Shown here piece after piece: positions 36,001 to 43,927 of a DNA stretch of 64,000 nt (positions are counted from its first letter, which is position 1; every line of letters starts with the position of its first letter). The notes beneath the pieces are model-generated. The model worked only from the letters and a program-made list of their open reading frames with translations. It searched no databases and was not told the DNA's origin. The stretch comes from CBDDHT01 sp965227905 (GTDB lineage: Bacteria > Pseudomonadota > Alphaproteobacteria > Rhizobiales > Methyloligellaceae), in NCBI GenBank assembly GCA_965227905.1, contig OZ245780.1, positions 3,968,001 through 4,032,000 of the forward strand, given 5' to 3'. The translations under genes were made by a program, and so were the position numbers.

Positions 36001-37802
36001 TTCGTATGGGCACGACGTCGTTCAGCAGCCTTCAAGGCACGGCCCAAAATCAGGTTGGACGTGTCGTAGTCCTTGGCGGCCGTGAAGTGCGTCGCAAAAG
36101 TGACCGGGTCGGAGCCGAACCGGCGATAGAGGCTATCGGCCAACTTGAATGCGCCATACCGTTCAAGCCGGGCACCCATACTCCAGACATAGGAGATACC
36201 GGCATTGTAAGTGTGCATCTTCTTGCGAAAGAACTCGTTCACCTGGCCCTGCAGGACAATCGTCAGCTCATCCTTCAATCGAAGGCGATGCAACGCTTCC
36301 ATCGTCTCATCGCCGATATCCTGCTCGAAAGCTGAGTCGGTTATGAAGTTGATACCTGACGATTGCCCAGTGAGATGCGACCGATAGATCTGAAAGGCAG
36401 TCTTGAAACTGCGCCTTGCCAAAGCATCGTCCTTGCTCTCCGCCTGAGCGACCGCGAGATCGAGCCGAGCCCAAAAGCGTACCAATGGGATTTGGATCGT
36501 GTCGGCGACTTCGGCACGGCGTTGATATATCTCAATTCGTTGCTTGATCTCAGGCACACACTCGGCAGCCTTACGCAGCCACCCGACCTGCAAGGCATCT
36601 GTGCCAAACACCGATGCATGCGTGTCGACAGCCTTCAGCCAAAAGCCGGCGCGCTCTGAACGCGTAATCTTGTATGAGTTCGTCGAGTTGCAATACAAAC
36701 CACCGCCGGCGATCGCCGTTATTGCTTCCAGACGCTGCTCCGCCAGAACACGTTTGATCCGGGCGTCCTGACGATCGTATCCGGAGAGATAGTCGATCGC
36801 GCGCTTTTGGGTCTCTCCGAAGCGTTTGTTTGCTGCAGCAACCTCATCCGCATCGGAAGTATCCTTGAGATCGCGACTTTGCGCCTTCGCGAAATCGACC
36901 AAGACATTCCCCTCAAGAGCACTGCCCGTTCCGTGTTCCCGACGGATGTCTTCCATCAGCTGGTTGAGAATAGACATCGCTTGGCGAACTTTTCTCAGAT
37001 CGATTTTTCCTTGAGCAGTCTTCGCATTCGCGAGAGCCACGGCACGCTTGTGAGTTTGCGACCAATAGAGTTTTTGTCGCGGCGTGTATTGATACAACCC
37101 TGCGATTTTCGTGTTGATCGATGTCGGTTCTCGGTTCCGCGATGAACCCGGCCATCGTTCAATGAACAGTCGTGCGTATGCATTCGCTGTGGTTTGCGGC
37201 GTCGCGGTTTTGATCCCGGATACAGCACCCGTGAACGAAACGCGTTGACCGGCGCTTCCCTTCAAAAAGCACCATCCTGATATCGTATTGTAGGTGAAGG
37301 CTGCACATCTGGTCTCGGCCGCACATGCTGCCTGGCACCCTGGCACCCCAATCCGTTTCAGCGACGGATCCGTTCGCGGGTCACGAATGTCGTCACCGCG
37401 CAAGTCCGTATGGATAAAGCGCTGGAATTTTTCACCCTGGTTTTGGACTCTGGTTTGCGTCGATTGGCGATCGGTTTGGATGTTCCGATTGTTTCTGCGG
37501 GCTGCCATCGCCTTGTTCGCGGCCAGCAGCAACGCCTTCGTCTGCTCCCCGGTCAAACGTCCGGTTGCCTGAACACCGATGGACCTTTGATATTTTCTGA
37601 TCGCCAACCGGGTTTTTCGGCCAAACTTGCCATCCACGGTACCGACATCGAAACCCAGAATATTGAGAGCCAACTGGACGGAGTGGCGAATCTGGCTGAA
37701 ATCGACGTTTCGGTTGCCTGCATCCCTCGGCTGCGCCTCAAGGCCTTGCGGTATCAGCAATGCCAGGAATGCAAATGCAAAAATAAAGCGTCCCCGGACC
37801 AT
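33090..37802 (-). CDS. Secreted CHAT-domain protein with peptidoglycan-binding and PAN-like domains
   Basis: This very large protein (1570 residues) is predicted to be exported. A signal peptide (FAFAFLALLIPQGLEA-Q) is followed by a peptidoglycan-binding type 1 domain (about 35-95; LNILGFDVGTVDGKFG). Next is a Cys-rich PAN/apple-like domain (about 125-205; GCQAACAAETRCAAFTYN), then long helical TPR-like repeats. The C-terminal CHAT caspase-fold domain (about 1230-1560) has catalytic His in FATHGL near residue 1416 and Cys in LSACNTA near 1467. The ATG follows GGGAGGG closely. The CHAT domain is paralogous to that at 47386-50676. Substrate and trigger are unknown; a periplasmic, cell-wall-tethered protease is inferred. 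Confidence 0.85.
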   Translation of the reverse strand: MVRGRFIFAFAFLALLIPQGLEAQPRDAGNRNVDFSQIRHSVQLALNILGFDVGTVDGKFGRKTRLAIRKYQRSIGVQATGRLTGEQTKALLLAANKAMAARRNNRNIQTDRQSTQTRVQNQGEKFQRFIHTDLRGDDIRDPRTDPSLKRIGVPGCQAACAAETRCAAFTYNTISGWCFLKGSAGQRVSFTGAVSGIKTATPQTTANAYARLFIERWPGSSRNREPTSINTKIAGLYQYTPRQKLYWSQTHKRAVALANAKTAQGKIDLRKVRQAMSILNQLMEDIRREHGTGSALEGNVLVDFAKAQSRDLKDTSDADEVAAANKRFGETQKRAIDYLSGYDRQDARIKRVLAEQRLEAITAIAGGGLYCNSTNSYKITRSERAGFWLKAVDTHASVFGTDALQVGWLRKAAECVPEIKQRIEIYQRRAEVADTIQIPLVRFWARLDLAVAQAESKDDALARRSFKTAFQIYRSHLTGQSSGINFITDSAFEQDIGDETMEALHRLRLKDELTIVLQGQVNEFFRKKMHTYNAGISYVWSMGARLERYGAFKLADSLYRRFGSDPVTFATHFTAAKDYDTSNLILGRALKAAERRRAHTKRLEILVLSAQNYFDAGDHAQSEAYANRALKLIAEKKRLRRAKQHNKKLRNLLASIQKERGRQGVEESPASARAQELFGNLDKAIATECLAATPVKKRRVYEVRTAMQEILSESPEVAAAGARASSADQFLACFGRNRPHVYGYKRNYANPNLSAEMFGEAAAIYALRDDRPSVARLLKTVFNDSLWPVVPGRYRSKVENREQLEAIQAIYRNLARHEKRAWFAPFLPKLLKRLSDDRLNRIGSGNYVDIVLAQIGTIFVLEGLQPGAERIERTIQRFRKAEGRSPNDHRCVSVETCEFLGLMAEEAGNIKIADKIYDNLSNTFVINWSGASATVAELDRIQEMAIAEGEQREALGRYRLARTYFEIAGGNVYNANSDARSVLSDITRIRAADGLARTNLKLGELKAAADITRPILSAVRAKFEKGLSFQDDAVVSWANRLRGLMQTHLALVSQDDNSMDASRLAESFFAGQYLQATQTGATVGRLASRLKARNKSIASLIRQHQDGRRSLARLYKTLADQQSDAAAPLLKRIERQEARVQAIGNKLTKADPDYFAHARLQIARLDDVRELMSNEEALLSAYIGSESVYAWWVSSKGTRFAKLDISPDQLREKVAALRQNLDPTNLSDVDLSAAHELYTTILGPFEAELASARHLYFVPNGSLDGLPLGVLVTEAPDQARLPIEEIRKERPDWLIRKMAVSTLPSVAALKILRGNRQTVEATQRPFFGVGNPVFAEVSEDTSSTRNLQTIRLANLAGGRSATVKVPPLPETEFEIKAIASLLGADTASDLLLGHAANEAELRRRNLEQYQVIAFATHGLIAGELENFAEPGLLLATPKKAVGGNDGLLSASEIAQLKLNADLVILSACNTAASDGRPGAEGLSGLAKAFFYAGARRLMVTHWAIPSEPAVEITTGMIAAKKGPDKVSWAEALRQSVLKLIDEKGSALNAHPASWGAYIIVGPPSHQTASR

Positions 37803-38260
37803 CCGGTCCCTCCCAATCTGACGTGTGGCTCAGCTGCAGGCACGACATATGTCACATGTTCGTAGTGTACGCTGATCATCTCCGCATTTAAGAGCCAAAC
37901 CGTTCGAAACACTGCATAGAGTGGAAGAACCACGCACAAGAGTCGCCAATTCCAACTATTTTTTGGCGTACTTCTCTTCCGAACGCTGTCATCCTGAGCG
38001 CTTTGGGCCATTGTCCGCTCACGGAAAATTGGTCGAGAATATGCCGAATCGTGATCACAATTGCCCGCTGAGACGTAATAGGTTGTCATCGGAATTGACG
38101 GAATTCGGTCGTTTTGCAGCCGCTTCACCATTTGAACGCGTCGCTGCACGACCTATATCCGGCAGACCGTATGTCGCCGGTCGGATGGACGGCCCAAATT
38201 CTGTAATGTTGATCCGTTAAGACCGGCCTCGTTCCCAAAGTGCAAGAAAGGGTGGAAAAC
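37803..38260. other. Divergent promoter region, CHAT protein versus bufferin operon
   Basis: About 460 bp. Frames of roughly 85-130 codons on both strands overlap the CHAT start and lack family support. The region should carry the bufferin operon promoter, probably metal-responsive, but I see no clear operator. Confidence 0.5.
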
Positions 38261-38569
38261 ATGAAAACATCAACAGCAATCGCCGTTGCCGGTGCCTTCG
38301 CTACAGCTCTGACCGTCTCCTCAGTTGGCCAAGCCGATGCGCAAGAGCGTGAGAAATGCTACGGCATTGCCAAAGCCGGTCAAAACGACTGTAAGGCCGG
38401 ACCGGGCACGTCCTGTGCCGGAACGTCGACGATCGACTATCAGGCCAATGCCTGGAAGCTGGTACCCAAAGGCCAATGCATCAAGACAGCCGCGGCCGCG
38501 ACCGGTGACGCTAAGGGTTCGCTTACCTGCAAGGTCGCTGAATCGCTTGGCGCACAAGGCAAGTGCTGA
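38261..38569 (+). CDS. bufA: Bufferin-type DUF2282 precursor peptide (copper-binding RiPP)
   Basis: This is the 102-residue precursor of a bufferin, a ribosomally made peptide whose cysteines are modified by a DUF692 iron enzyme and which sequesters copper in the periplasm. A signal peptide ([23 protein letters not shown]) is followed by the DUF2282 hallmarks [20 protein letters not shown] and [11 protein letters not shown]. There are six cysteines in the mature part. The last two (SLTC and GKC) lie in a C-terminal tail beyond the core motif. The ATG at 38261 has AAGGGTGG upstream. The modifying enzyme gene starts 16 bp after the stop. Confidence 0.92.
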   Translation: MKTSTAIAVAGAFATALTVSSVGQADAQEREKCYGIAKAGQNDCKAGPGTSCAGTSTIDYQANAWKLVPKGQCIKTAAAATGDAKGSLTCKVAESLGAQGKC

Positions 38570-38584
38570 GCTCGCGCTGACCGA

Positions 38585-39466
38585 ATGGACCAATTGGTCA
38601 CATACAAAGTTTCGAGCTCGATTCCGGCCCGTGCCGGAGTCGGGCTCAAACCCGACCATTATCGGGATATTCTTGATACCCAGCCGGATCTTGGCTGGTT
38701 CGAGGTCCATCCCGAAAACTATATGGGCGCGGGCGGACCGCCGCATCACTATCTCACCGCTATCCGAAACGATTATCCCTTGTCGCTCCATGGCGTCGGG
38801 CTTTCTATCGGGGCCGATGGGCCGCTCAACCAGGACCATTTGGGCCGGCTGAAGGTGCTGGCCGACCGGTATGAGCCGGGTCTCATGTCCGAGCATCTTG
38901 CCTGGTCCACACATGACGGCATTTTCCTGAACGATCTCCTACCGGTGCCCTACACGACCGAGACTCTCACGCGCGTTTGCGATCATATCGATGAGCTGCA
39001 GGAAACGGTCGGTCGAACCATCCTGCTGGAAAACCCGTCGACGTATCTCGAATTCGAGGACAGCGAGATGAGCGAACTCGCGTTCCTGAAAGCGATTGCG
39101 GAGCGGTCCGGCTGCGGGCTGTTGCTGGACCTCAACAATGTGCTTGTTTCGTCAACCAATCACGGCTTCGACGCCGAGGCCTATGTTGACGCATTCCCGG
39201 TGGAGCATGTCGGCGAGTTTCATCTGGCGGGTCATGCAAGCGACCTGGACGATGCGGGCGAGCCTATCCTCATCGACGCTCATGGATGCGAAGTTGCCGA
39301 TCCGGTCTGGGCGCTCTACGCACGCGCCGTTGCGCGCGCAGGCGAGCGCCCGTCGCTGATAGAATGGGACAATGACGTACCTGCATGGGACACGCTCTTT
39401 GCCGAAGCCCAGCGCGCCGAACGCGTGATGACGGCGAGAGGCTCCAACTATGCCACGTCGAACTGA
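38585..39466 (+). CDS. bufB: DUF692 multinuclear non-heme iron oxidase (MNIO), bufferin maturase BufB
   Basis: This cytosolic TIM-barrel MNIO (MbnB/TglH relative) of 293 residues oxidises cysteines of the BufA precursor, giving thiooxazole-type groups in characterised bufferins. Metal-site motifs follow the family order: HPENYM (near residue 41), LHGVGLSIG (near 69), SEHLAW (near 101), LLENPSTY, LLDLNNV (near 178), FHLAGH and IDAHG, and EWDNDVP near the end. It overlaps bufC by 17 bp. Iron binding is deduced from these His/Asp/Glu residues. Confidence 0.93.
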   Translation: MDQLVTYKVSSSIPARAGVGLKPDHYRDILDTQPDLGWFEVHPENYMGAGGPPHHYLTAIRNDYPLSLHGVGLSIGADGPLNQDHLGRLKVLADRYEPGLMSEHLAWSTHDGIFLNDLLPVPYTTETLTRVCDHIDELQETVGRTILLENPSTYLEFEDSEMSELAFLKAIAERSGCGLLLDLNNVLVSSTNHGFDAEAYVDAFPVEHVGEFHLAGHASDLDDAGEPILIDAHGCEVADPVWALYARAVARAGERPSLIEWDNDVPAWDTLFAEAQRAERVMTARGSNYATSN

Positions 39467-40265
39467 AGATCAAGGCGCTTTCGTCGCCGCCATATTCAAT
39501 CCCGAGCAGGCCGTTCCGAAAGGCCTCACGAGCCGGACAGGACCCCGTCCGCTTAAGCGCTTCAACGTTTACCGAAACAATGTATTCGTCAGTCTGATAG
39601 ACGCTCTGGAAGGCCGTTTTCCCGCCGTATGCCGGCTTGTCGGCGAAGAATTCTTTCGAGCAATGGCACGGGCATTTATCGAGAACCACCCTCCCCGTTC
39701 GCCGGTTCTGCTGCATTATGGCGGAGAGTTTCCAGGATTTCTGGATGGTTTTGAGCCTGCTGAGAGCGTGCCCTATCTGGCAGACGTCGCAAGGCTCGAA
39801 TGGGCGTGGAACGAGGCTTATCACGCACCAGATGCTTCGCCCCTCAGTGCCGATGAAATGTCTGCATTGGCTTCGGCCGACATCGCCAATGCCACAATCA
39901 CCCTGCATCCCTCACTTCGTTCTGTCGCCTCCAACTTTCCAGTCGTCACGCTATGGACCGCGATGACCGATGAGACTGACCTGGACGAAAACACCTTGGA
40001 CGCCGGACCGGAGGACGCGTTGATTTTGCGGCCGGAGCTCGACGTCGAAGTCCGGCAGTTGCCGGTCGGTGCCGTCACTTTCATCGCATCGCTTGGCGCC
40101 GGGAAGACATTGCTGCAAGCGGCTGAAGCAGCCGGTGCTGAAAATCCTGAATTCGATTTGAGCGCCAACCTCACCGGGCTGATGCAATGCGGTGCCATCT
40201 GCGATATCGCTCTGCCGACCGCCAGCGAACAACCACCAAGCCAGAAGGAATTGAACCATGTCTGA
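39450..40265 (+). CDS. bufC: DUF2063 partner protein of the MNIO (BufC)
   Basis: This 271-residue protein is the usual partner of DUF692 enzymes and is thought to hold the precursor peptide for the oxidase, as MbnC does. The N-terminal DUF2063 part shows RFNVYRNNVFVSLIDALEGRFPAVCRLVG (about 37-65) and PYLADVARLEWAWNEAYHA (about 108-126). The C-terminal half forms a second beta-rich domain. It overlaps bufB by 17 bp and doxX by 8 bp, which signals tight coupling. Confidence 0.9.
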   Translation: MPRRTEDQGAFVAAIFNPEQAVPKGLTSRTGPRPLKRFNVYRNNVFVSLIDALEGRFPAVCRLVGEEFFRAMARAFIENHPPRSPVLLHYGGEFPGFLDGFEPAESVPYLADVARLEWAWNEAYHAPDASPLSADEMSALASADIANATITLHPSLRSVASNFPVVTLWTAMTDETDLDENTLDAGPEDALILRPELDVEVRQLPVGAVTFIASLGAGKTLLQAAEAAGAENPEFDLSANLTGLMQCGAICDIALPTASEQPPSQKELNHV

Positions 40266-40818
40266 TGCAGCGGGAGCCGGCGCGGAGGCCGCAAACAAAG
40301 ATCGGACATCGATGGGACGCTTCGGCGATTTCCTCTTCGGTCGCTCCGCCTTCATTTCCAACATGCCGATCGCTGTCGGCTTCATCATCTCCCTGGCGCT
40401 CCTCGGCGTGCGCTATCTGTTGGCCGAGCCCTTCTTCAAATCCGGGCTGACGAAGTGGGAGGGCTTCTTCAAGATTTCAGGCGGAGCTTCTTATCTCTTC
40501 AGCCCTGGCTGCGACTTCGAGGAGTGCTACAAGCTGCGCCTATTCGGCGAAGCTTATAACTTTCCGTTCCCCAATGTCGCGGTTCACATGGCGGGCGTCG
40601 CCGAAATCGTGCTGCCGATCCTTGTCATGACTGGATTCTTGACGCGCTTTGCCGCCCTCGGCCTGCTGGTCATGACGGTTGTCATTCAGATCGTGTTCTT
40701 CAGCGGCTGGCCGACCCATATTTATTGGGCCGGCTATGCACTGATCCTGATCGTCCTCGGACCGGGTCTCATCTCTCTCGATGAAGGTGTCCGGCGCCTC
40801 AAATCCCGGACCAGCTAG
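40258..40818 (+). CDS. DoxX-family membrane protein of the bufferin operon
   Basis: This inner-membrane protein of 186 residues has four predicted helices and belongs to the DoxX family, the regular fourth member of bufferin-type operons. The loop after the first helix is long and contains SPGCDFEECYKL, two cysteines likely facing the periplasm. Its role is not established; electron supply or membrane quinone contact is often proposed. It overlaps bufC by 8 bp and is followed after 80 bp by the MarR gene. Confidence 0.87.
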   Translation: MSDAAGAGAEAANKDRTSMGRFGDFLFGRSAFISNMPIAVGFIISLALLGVRYLLAEPFFKSGLTKWEGFFKISGGASYLFSPGCDFEECYKLRLFGEAYNFPFPNVAVHMAGVAEIVLPILVMTGFLTRFAALGLLVMTVVIQIVFFSGWPTHIYWAGYALILIVLGPGLISLDEGVRRLKSRTS

Positions 40819-40898
40819 CCCGGGCCATGCATTAATCCTGCACCCAAGGCTATTGAACCACCAGTTGTCATGTTAGTTCGGGAACGCTACCATTTGAC

Positions 40899-41528
40899 AT
40901 GGCTTCGAAAGAGAGTCCCACAGCCCTTTCGGCGGCAGAGATGGTCTCCCATCTGGGACGCCTTGCACAGGGCGAAGGTTTTCGCTGCGGTTTGACGACT
41001 GCGCAATGGACGGCTTTGCGATACTTCGCGAGGGCGAACCGATTCTCGCGCACGGTTTCGGCATTCGCCGATTATCATGCGACGACACGGGGAACCGCTT
41101 CGCAGACGGTGAAGAGCCTGGTTACCAACGGCTATCTGGAACGTGTCAAATCCACATCAGACGGTCGCAGTGCACGGCTCGATCTTACGGCCAAAGGACA
41201 GGCCCTTCAGGATCAGGACCCGTTTGAGGATCTGGTCGCAGCGATTGCGGAATTGCCAGGTGGGTTGAGACAACAGTTATCCAACGCACTCGAACGCGTC
41301 ATGAGTTCTGTCGCCAAAGTCAGGGGCAAACGAACATTCGGAACGTGCGACTCGTGTTGCCATCTCGAAGAGTGTCTTTGTCGTGCGGCAGGCGAGCCGC
41401 CATTCCACTGCAAATATGCCGATCAATCCTTGCAGACCGGAGAACTCGAGGAGATCTGTATAAACTATGCTCCCGGTCCGAATGGCGGTGGGCGGACTGT
41501 TGCCAGGGACAATCCATCTCCCGATTAA
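40899..41528 (+). CDS. MarR-family regulator with a cysteine-rich C-terminal tail
   Basis: This 209-residue regulator has a MarR-type winged helix (about 20-125; TRGTASQTVKSLVTNGYLERVKS) and a tail of about 45 residues holding seven cysteines (TCDSCC, EECLC, PFHC, EEIC; about 148-188). The spacing suggests a metal or Fe-S centre. It lies 80 bp downstream of doxX in the same direction, so it could be the last gene of the bufferin operon and its sensor; this is inference. Its 3' end converges on ompA with a 3-bp gap. Confidence 0.8.
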   Translation: MASKESPTALSAAEMVSHLGRLAQGEGFRCGLTTAQWTALRYFARANRFSRTVSAFADYHATTRGTASQTVKSLVTNGYLERVKSTSDGRSARLDLTAKGQALQDQDPFEDLVAAIAELPGGLRQQLSNALERVMSSVAKVRGKRTFGTCDSCCHLEECLCRAAGEPPFHCKYADQSLQTGELEEICINYAPGPNGGGRTVARDNPSPD

Positions 41529-41531
41529 CGG

Positions 41532-42146
41532 CTATTGCGCCAGATTGACAATCTGCACGCGCCGGTTTTCTCCGGAATTCGGGCTGCCCGGTAGTTTCAG
41601 CTGTTCCTCGCCGAACCCGATTGCAATAAGCGTCGACTCGTCAAGCTTGAACGACTTGGTCAGAAAATCTCGCACCGCGGCTGCCCGGCGTTCTGAAAGC
41701 GTTTGGTTATAGCTGTTAGAGCCCTTTGCGTCGGTGTGCCCCGCCACCAGGAATGTCGCCCCTTCCAAATCCGCACTGCCGAGCGCTTTACCCAAGTTGA
41801 TCAGTAGCGGCACGGATTTCGGCTGGATCGTCGCTGAATTATAGGCGAACAGAATCTCGAGATCGACGCTCGGTGCCTTCGACTCCTTCACGATTTTCGC
41901 AACCTTGGTCCGTTCTTCGACGGAGATTGCGCGCAGTTTCCTGTTCTTCAAGCTCTTGATGAAGTCGGACTGTGCGGGCGCTGCCTGTTTTTGAACATTC
42001 ACACCGCGCACTTTGAGCTTTTTCTTTTTCAACGCGTTGATCAATGCACTCGTGGACTCCGTATCATCTGCGGCTGATACCGGTCCAATCAGAGCGAGGC
42101 TCAGAGCGCCGGCAAGCAGAAGCATGAGCGGGTTACGACGAAGCAT
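41532..42146 (-). CDS. OmpA-family protein
   Basis: This 204-residue envelope protein has a signal peptide (LMLLLAGALSLALIGPVSA) and a C-terminal OmpA-like peptidoglycan-binding domain. The domain is marked by FAYNSATIQPKSVPLL (near residues 100-115), AGHTDAKGSNSYNQTLSERRAAAV (near 135-158) and GFGEEQL. The N-terminal 60 residues are lysine-rich and not barrel-forming, so it is probably periplasmic and wall-bound rather than a porin. GGAGG lies upstream of the ATG. It is convergent with the MarR gene. Confidence 0.85.
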   Translation of the reverse strand: MLRRNPLMLLLAGALSLALIGPVSAADDTESTSALINALKKKKLKVRGVNVQKQAAPAQSDFIKSLKNRKLRAISVEERTKVAKIVKESKAPSVDLEILFAYNSATIQPKSVPLLINLGKALGSADLEGATFLVAGHTDAKGSNSYNQTLSERRAAAVRDFLTKSFKLDESTLIAIGFGEEQLKLPGSPNSGENRRVQIVNLAQ

Positions 42147-42244
42147 GATGCACCTCCGAAATACATAAAAAGCGGCAAATTCACAGCCGATATATAGAAT
42201 CTAGGCTGAATGGCCGATGAACGGAAGTCTTTGGCGAAACAGTA

Positions 42245-43624
42245 CTAAACGAGCCAGATCGCAGCCAAGCCGAGAAAGGCAAAGAAACCAACGACATCTG
42301 TAACCGTGGTTACGAACACACTCGATGCAAGGGCCGGATCGATATCGAGCGCATCGAGCGCCAGAGGGATCAGGATACCGGCCAGCGCGGCAACAAGCAG
42401 ATTGATGATCATGGCGGCCGCAATCACGATTCCCAGCGTGTCGCTGCTGAACCAGAAGAGCGCCACGGCCCCCATAATGATAGCAAACAAGAGGCCGTTG
42501 AGGATGCCGACGAGCATCTCTCTCTTGATCACGCGGAACGCATTCACACGCCCAAGTTCCTTGGTCGCCAGCGCGCGCACGGCGACCGTCATGGTTTGCG
42601 TCCCCGCATTGCCGCCCATGGACGCAACGATGGGCATCAGGACCGCGAGAGCAACCATCTGTGCGATCGTTGCATCGAAGAGGCCGATCACCACCGAGGC
42701 CAGGATGGCCGTCAGCAGATTCACCATCAGCCATACGATCCGGCCGCGACTCGTGCGCCACACAGTATTGGCAAGCGATTCATCGCCGACACCACCGAGA
42801 TAGTGGATGTCTTCCTCGGCCTCTTCCTGAATGACTTCGACTACGTCGTCGGCCATGACCACGCCGACCAGCCGGTCGTTCTCATCGACGACCGGCGCCG
42901 AAATGAGGGCGAAGCGCTGGAATTCGCGTGCGACTTCTTCCTGGTCCGTTTCAGCGGAAAACCGACGAATGTCGCTCTCGGCAATATCCTCGATCCGCAC
43001 AGGGCGTTTTGTTCGCAGCAGGCGGTTGAGCTGTACGCTGCCTAGGAGATGAAAGGCCGGATCGACGAGGAAGATTTCCGAGAACGCATTCGGAAGGTCG
43101 TCGTCTTCGCGCATATAGTCGATGGTCTGACCGACGGTCCAAAACGGCGGTACTGCGATGATTTCTGCCTGCATCAGCCGGCCGGCTGAATCTTCAGGAA
43201 ACTCCAGCGACCGCCTGAGCGTGACGCGCTCGCCGACAGTCAGCTTCGCAAGAATATCCTTCTGGTCGTCCTCATCCAGGTCTTCAAGCAGATAGACCGC
43301 GTCATCCGACTCGAGGGCACTGACCGCCTCGGCCACCTGCTCATTCGGCAACACGTCAATGAGCTGGTCGCGAACCGGCTCTTCAAGCAAGGGCAAGGCT
43401 TCGACATTGAAATCCGGCCCCAGCGCATCGATCAGCCGGACTCGTTCATCGGGCTGAAGGAATTCGATCAGATCGGCGAGATCCGCTTCATGCAGCGCGC
43501 CGGCCAGCGTCTGAATTTCCGTATCGTCTTCCGACGCGAGCGCGTGCTCGACCGTGCGCACGAATTCGGGCAGGAATGCACCTTCTTCGTCGTGAAGCTG
43601 TAGCTCTTCGGTCGCGTCCTGCAT
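42245..43624 (-). CDS. mgtE: Magnesium transporter MgtE
   Basis: This inner-membrane Mg2+ channel has an N-terminal MgtE_N domain, two CBS domains (about 130-260) that sense cytosolic Mg2+, and five C-terminal helices. Family marks are LADLIEFLQPDERVRLIDAL, then VGVVMADDVVEVIQEEAEEDI before the membrane part and VASMGGNAGTQTMTV in the pore. The ATG at 43624 is preferred (GGATGG upstream); a TTG at 43675 would add 17 residues. No Mg riboswitch is recognisable upstream. Confidence 0.92.
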   Translation of the reverse strand: MQDATEELQLHDEEGAFLPEFVRTVEHALASEDDTEIQTLAGALHEADLADLIEFLQPDERVRLIDALGPDFNVEALPLLEEPVRDQLIDVLPNEQVAEAVSALESDDAVYLLEDLDEDDQKDILAKLTVGERVTLRRSLEFPEDSAGRLMQAEIIAVPPFWTVGQTIDYMREDDDLPNAFSEIFLVDPAFHLLGSVQLNRLLRTKRPVRIEDIAESDIRRFSAETDQEEVAREFQRFALISAPVVDENDRLVGVVMADDVVEVIQEEAEEDIHYLGGVGDESLANTVWRTSRGRIVWLMVNLLTAILASVVIGLFDATIAQMVALAVLMPIVASMGGNAGTQTMTVAVRALATKELGRVNAFRVIKREMLVGILNGLLFAIIMGAVALFWFSSDTLGIVIAAAMIINLLVAALAGILIPLALDALDIDPALASSVFVTTVTDVVGFFAFLGLAAIWLV

Positions 43625-43927
43625 CGTGCCATCCGTTGCATTTAGAGCGGTCCGCGTCGTTCTGGGCTCAGACAAGCTGCTCTAACACGTTAGAATCGAA
43701 TAGTTTTCCGGCGCTCGCTCGACTCCGGTTAGGTGTCATTTGATCCGATAGCGGCAATCTGACCACGCGCCGCATTTTTCAAACTTAAGGCAAGGCCCCG
43801 CCCCGCAATTGCCATCCTTTAGGCGATGAATGGCGGCCGCTGGTATTAACGCCTGTTTCGGGCGAACTGCCAGACAAAAATTGAATGGCCACCGATGCGG
43901 CGGTGGCGGCAGTTAGAGGTCAATTCA

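Noticed and set aside
37754..38149. Small membrane-like protein on the minus strand upstream of the CHAT gene
   Set aside because: It overlaps the CHAT start by 48 bp, has no convincing ribosome site and no known family, although one hydrophobic stretch is present.
38590..38604. GACCAATTGGTC palindrome resembling the site at 2684-2701
   Set aside because: It lies within the first codons of bufB (MDQLVT) and has imperfect outer bases, so a coding coincidence is more likely than an operator.
43625..43927. Magnesium riboswitch (M-box or ykoK type) ahead of mgtE
   Set aside because: The short leader between the divergent genes shows no M-box core that I can recognise.
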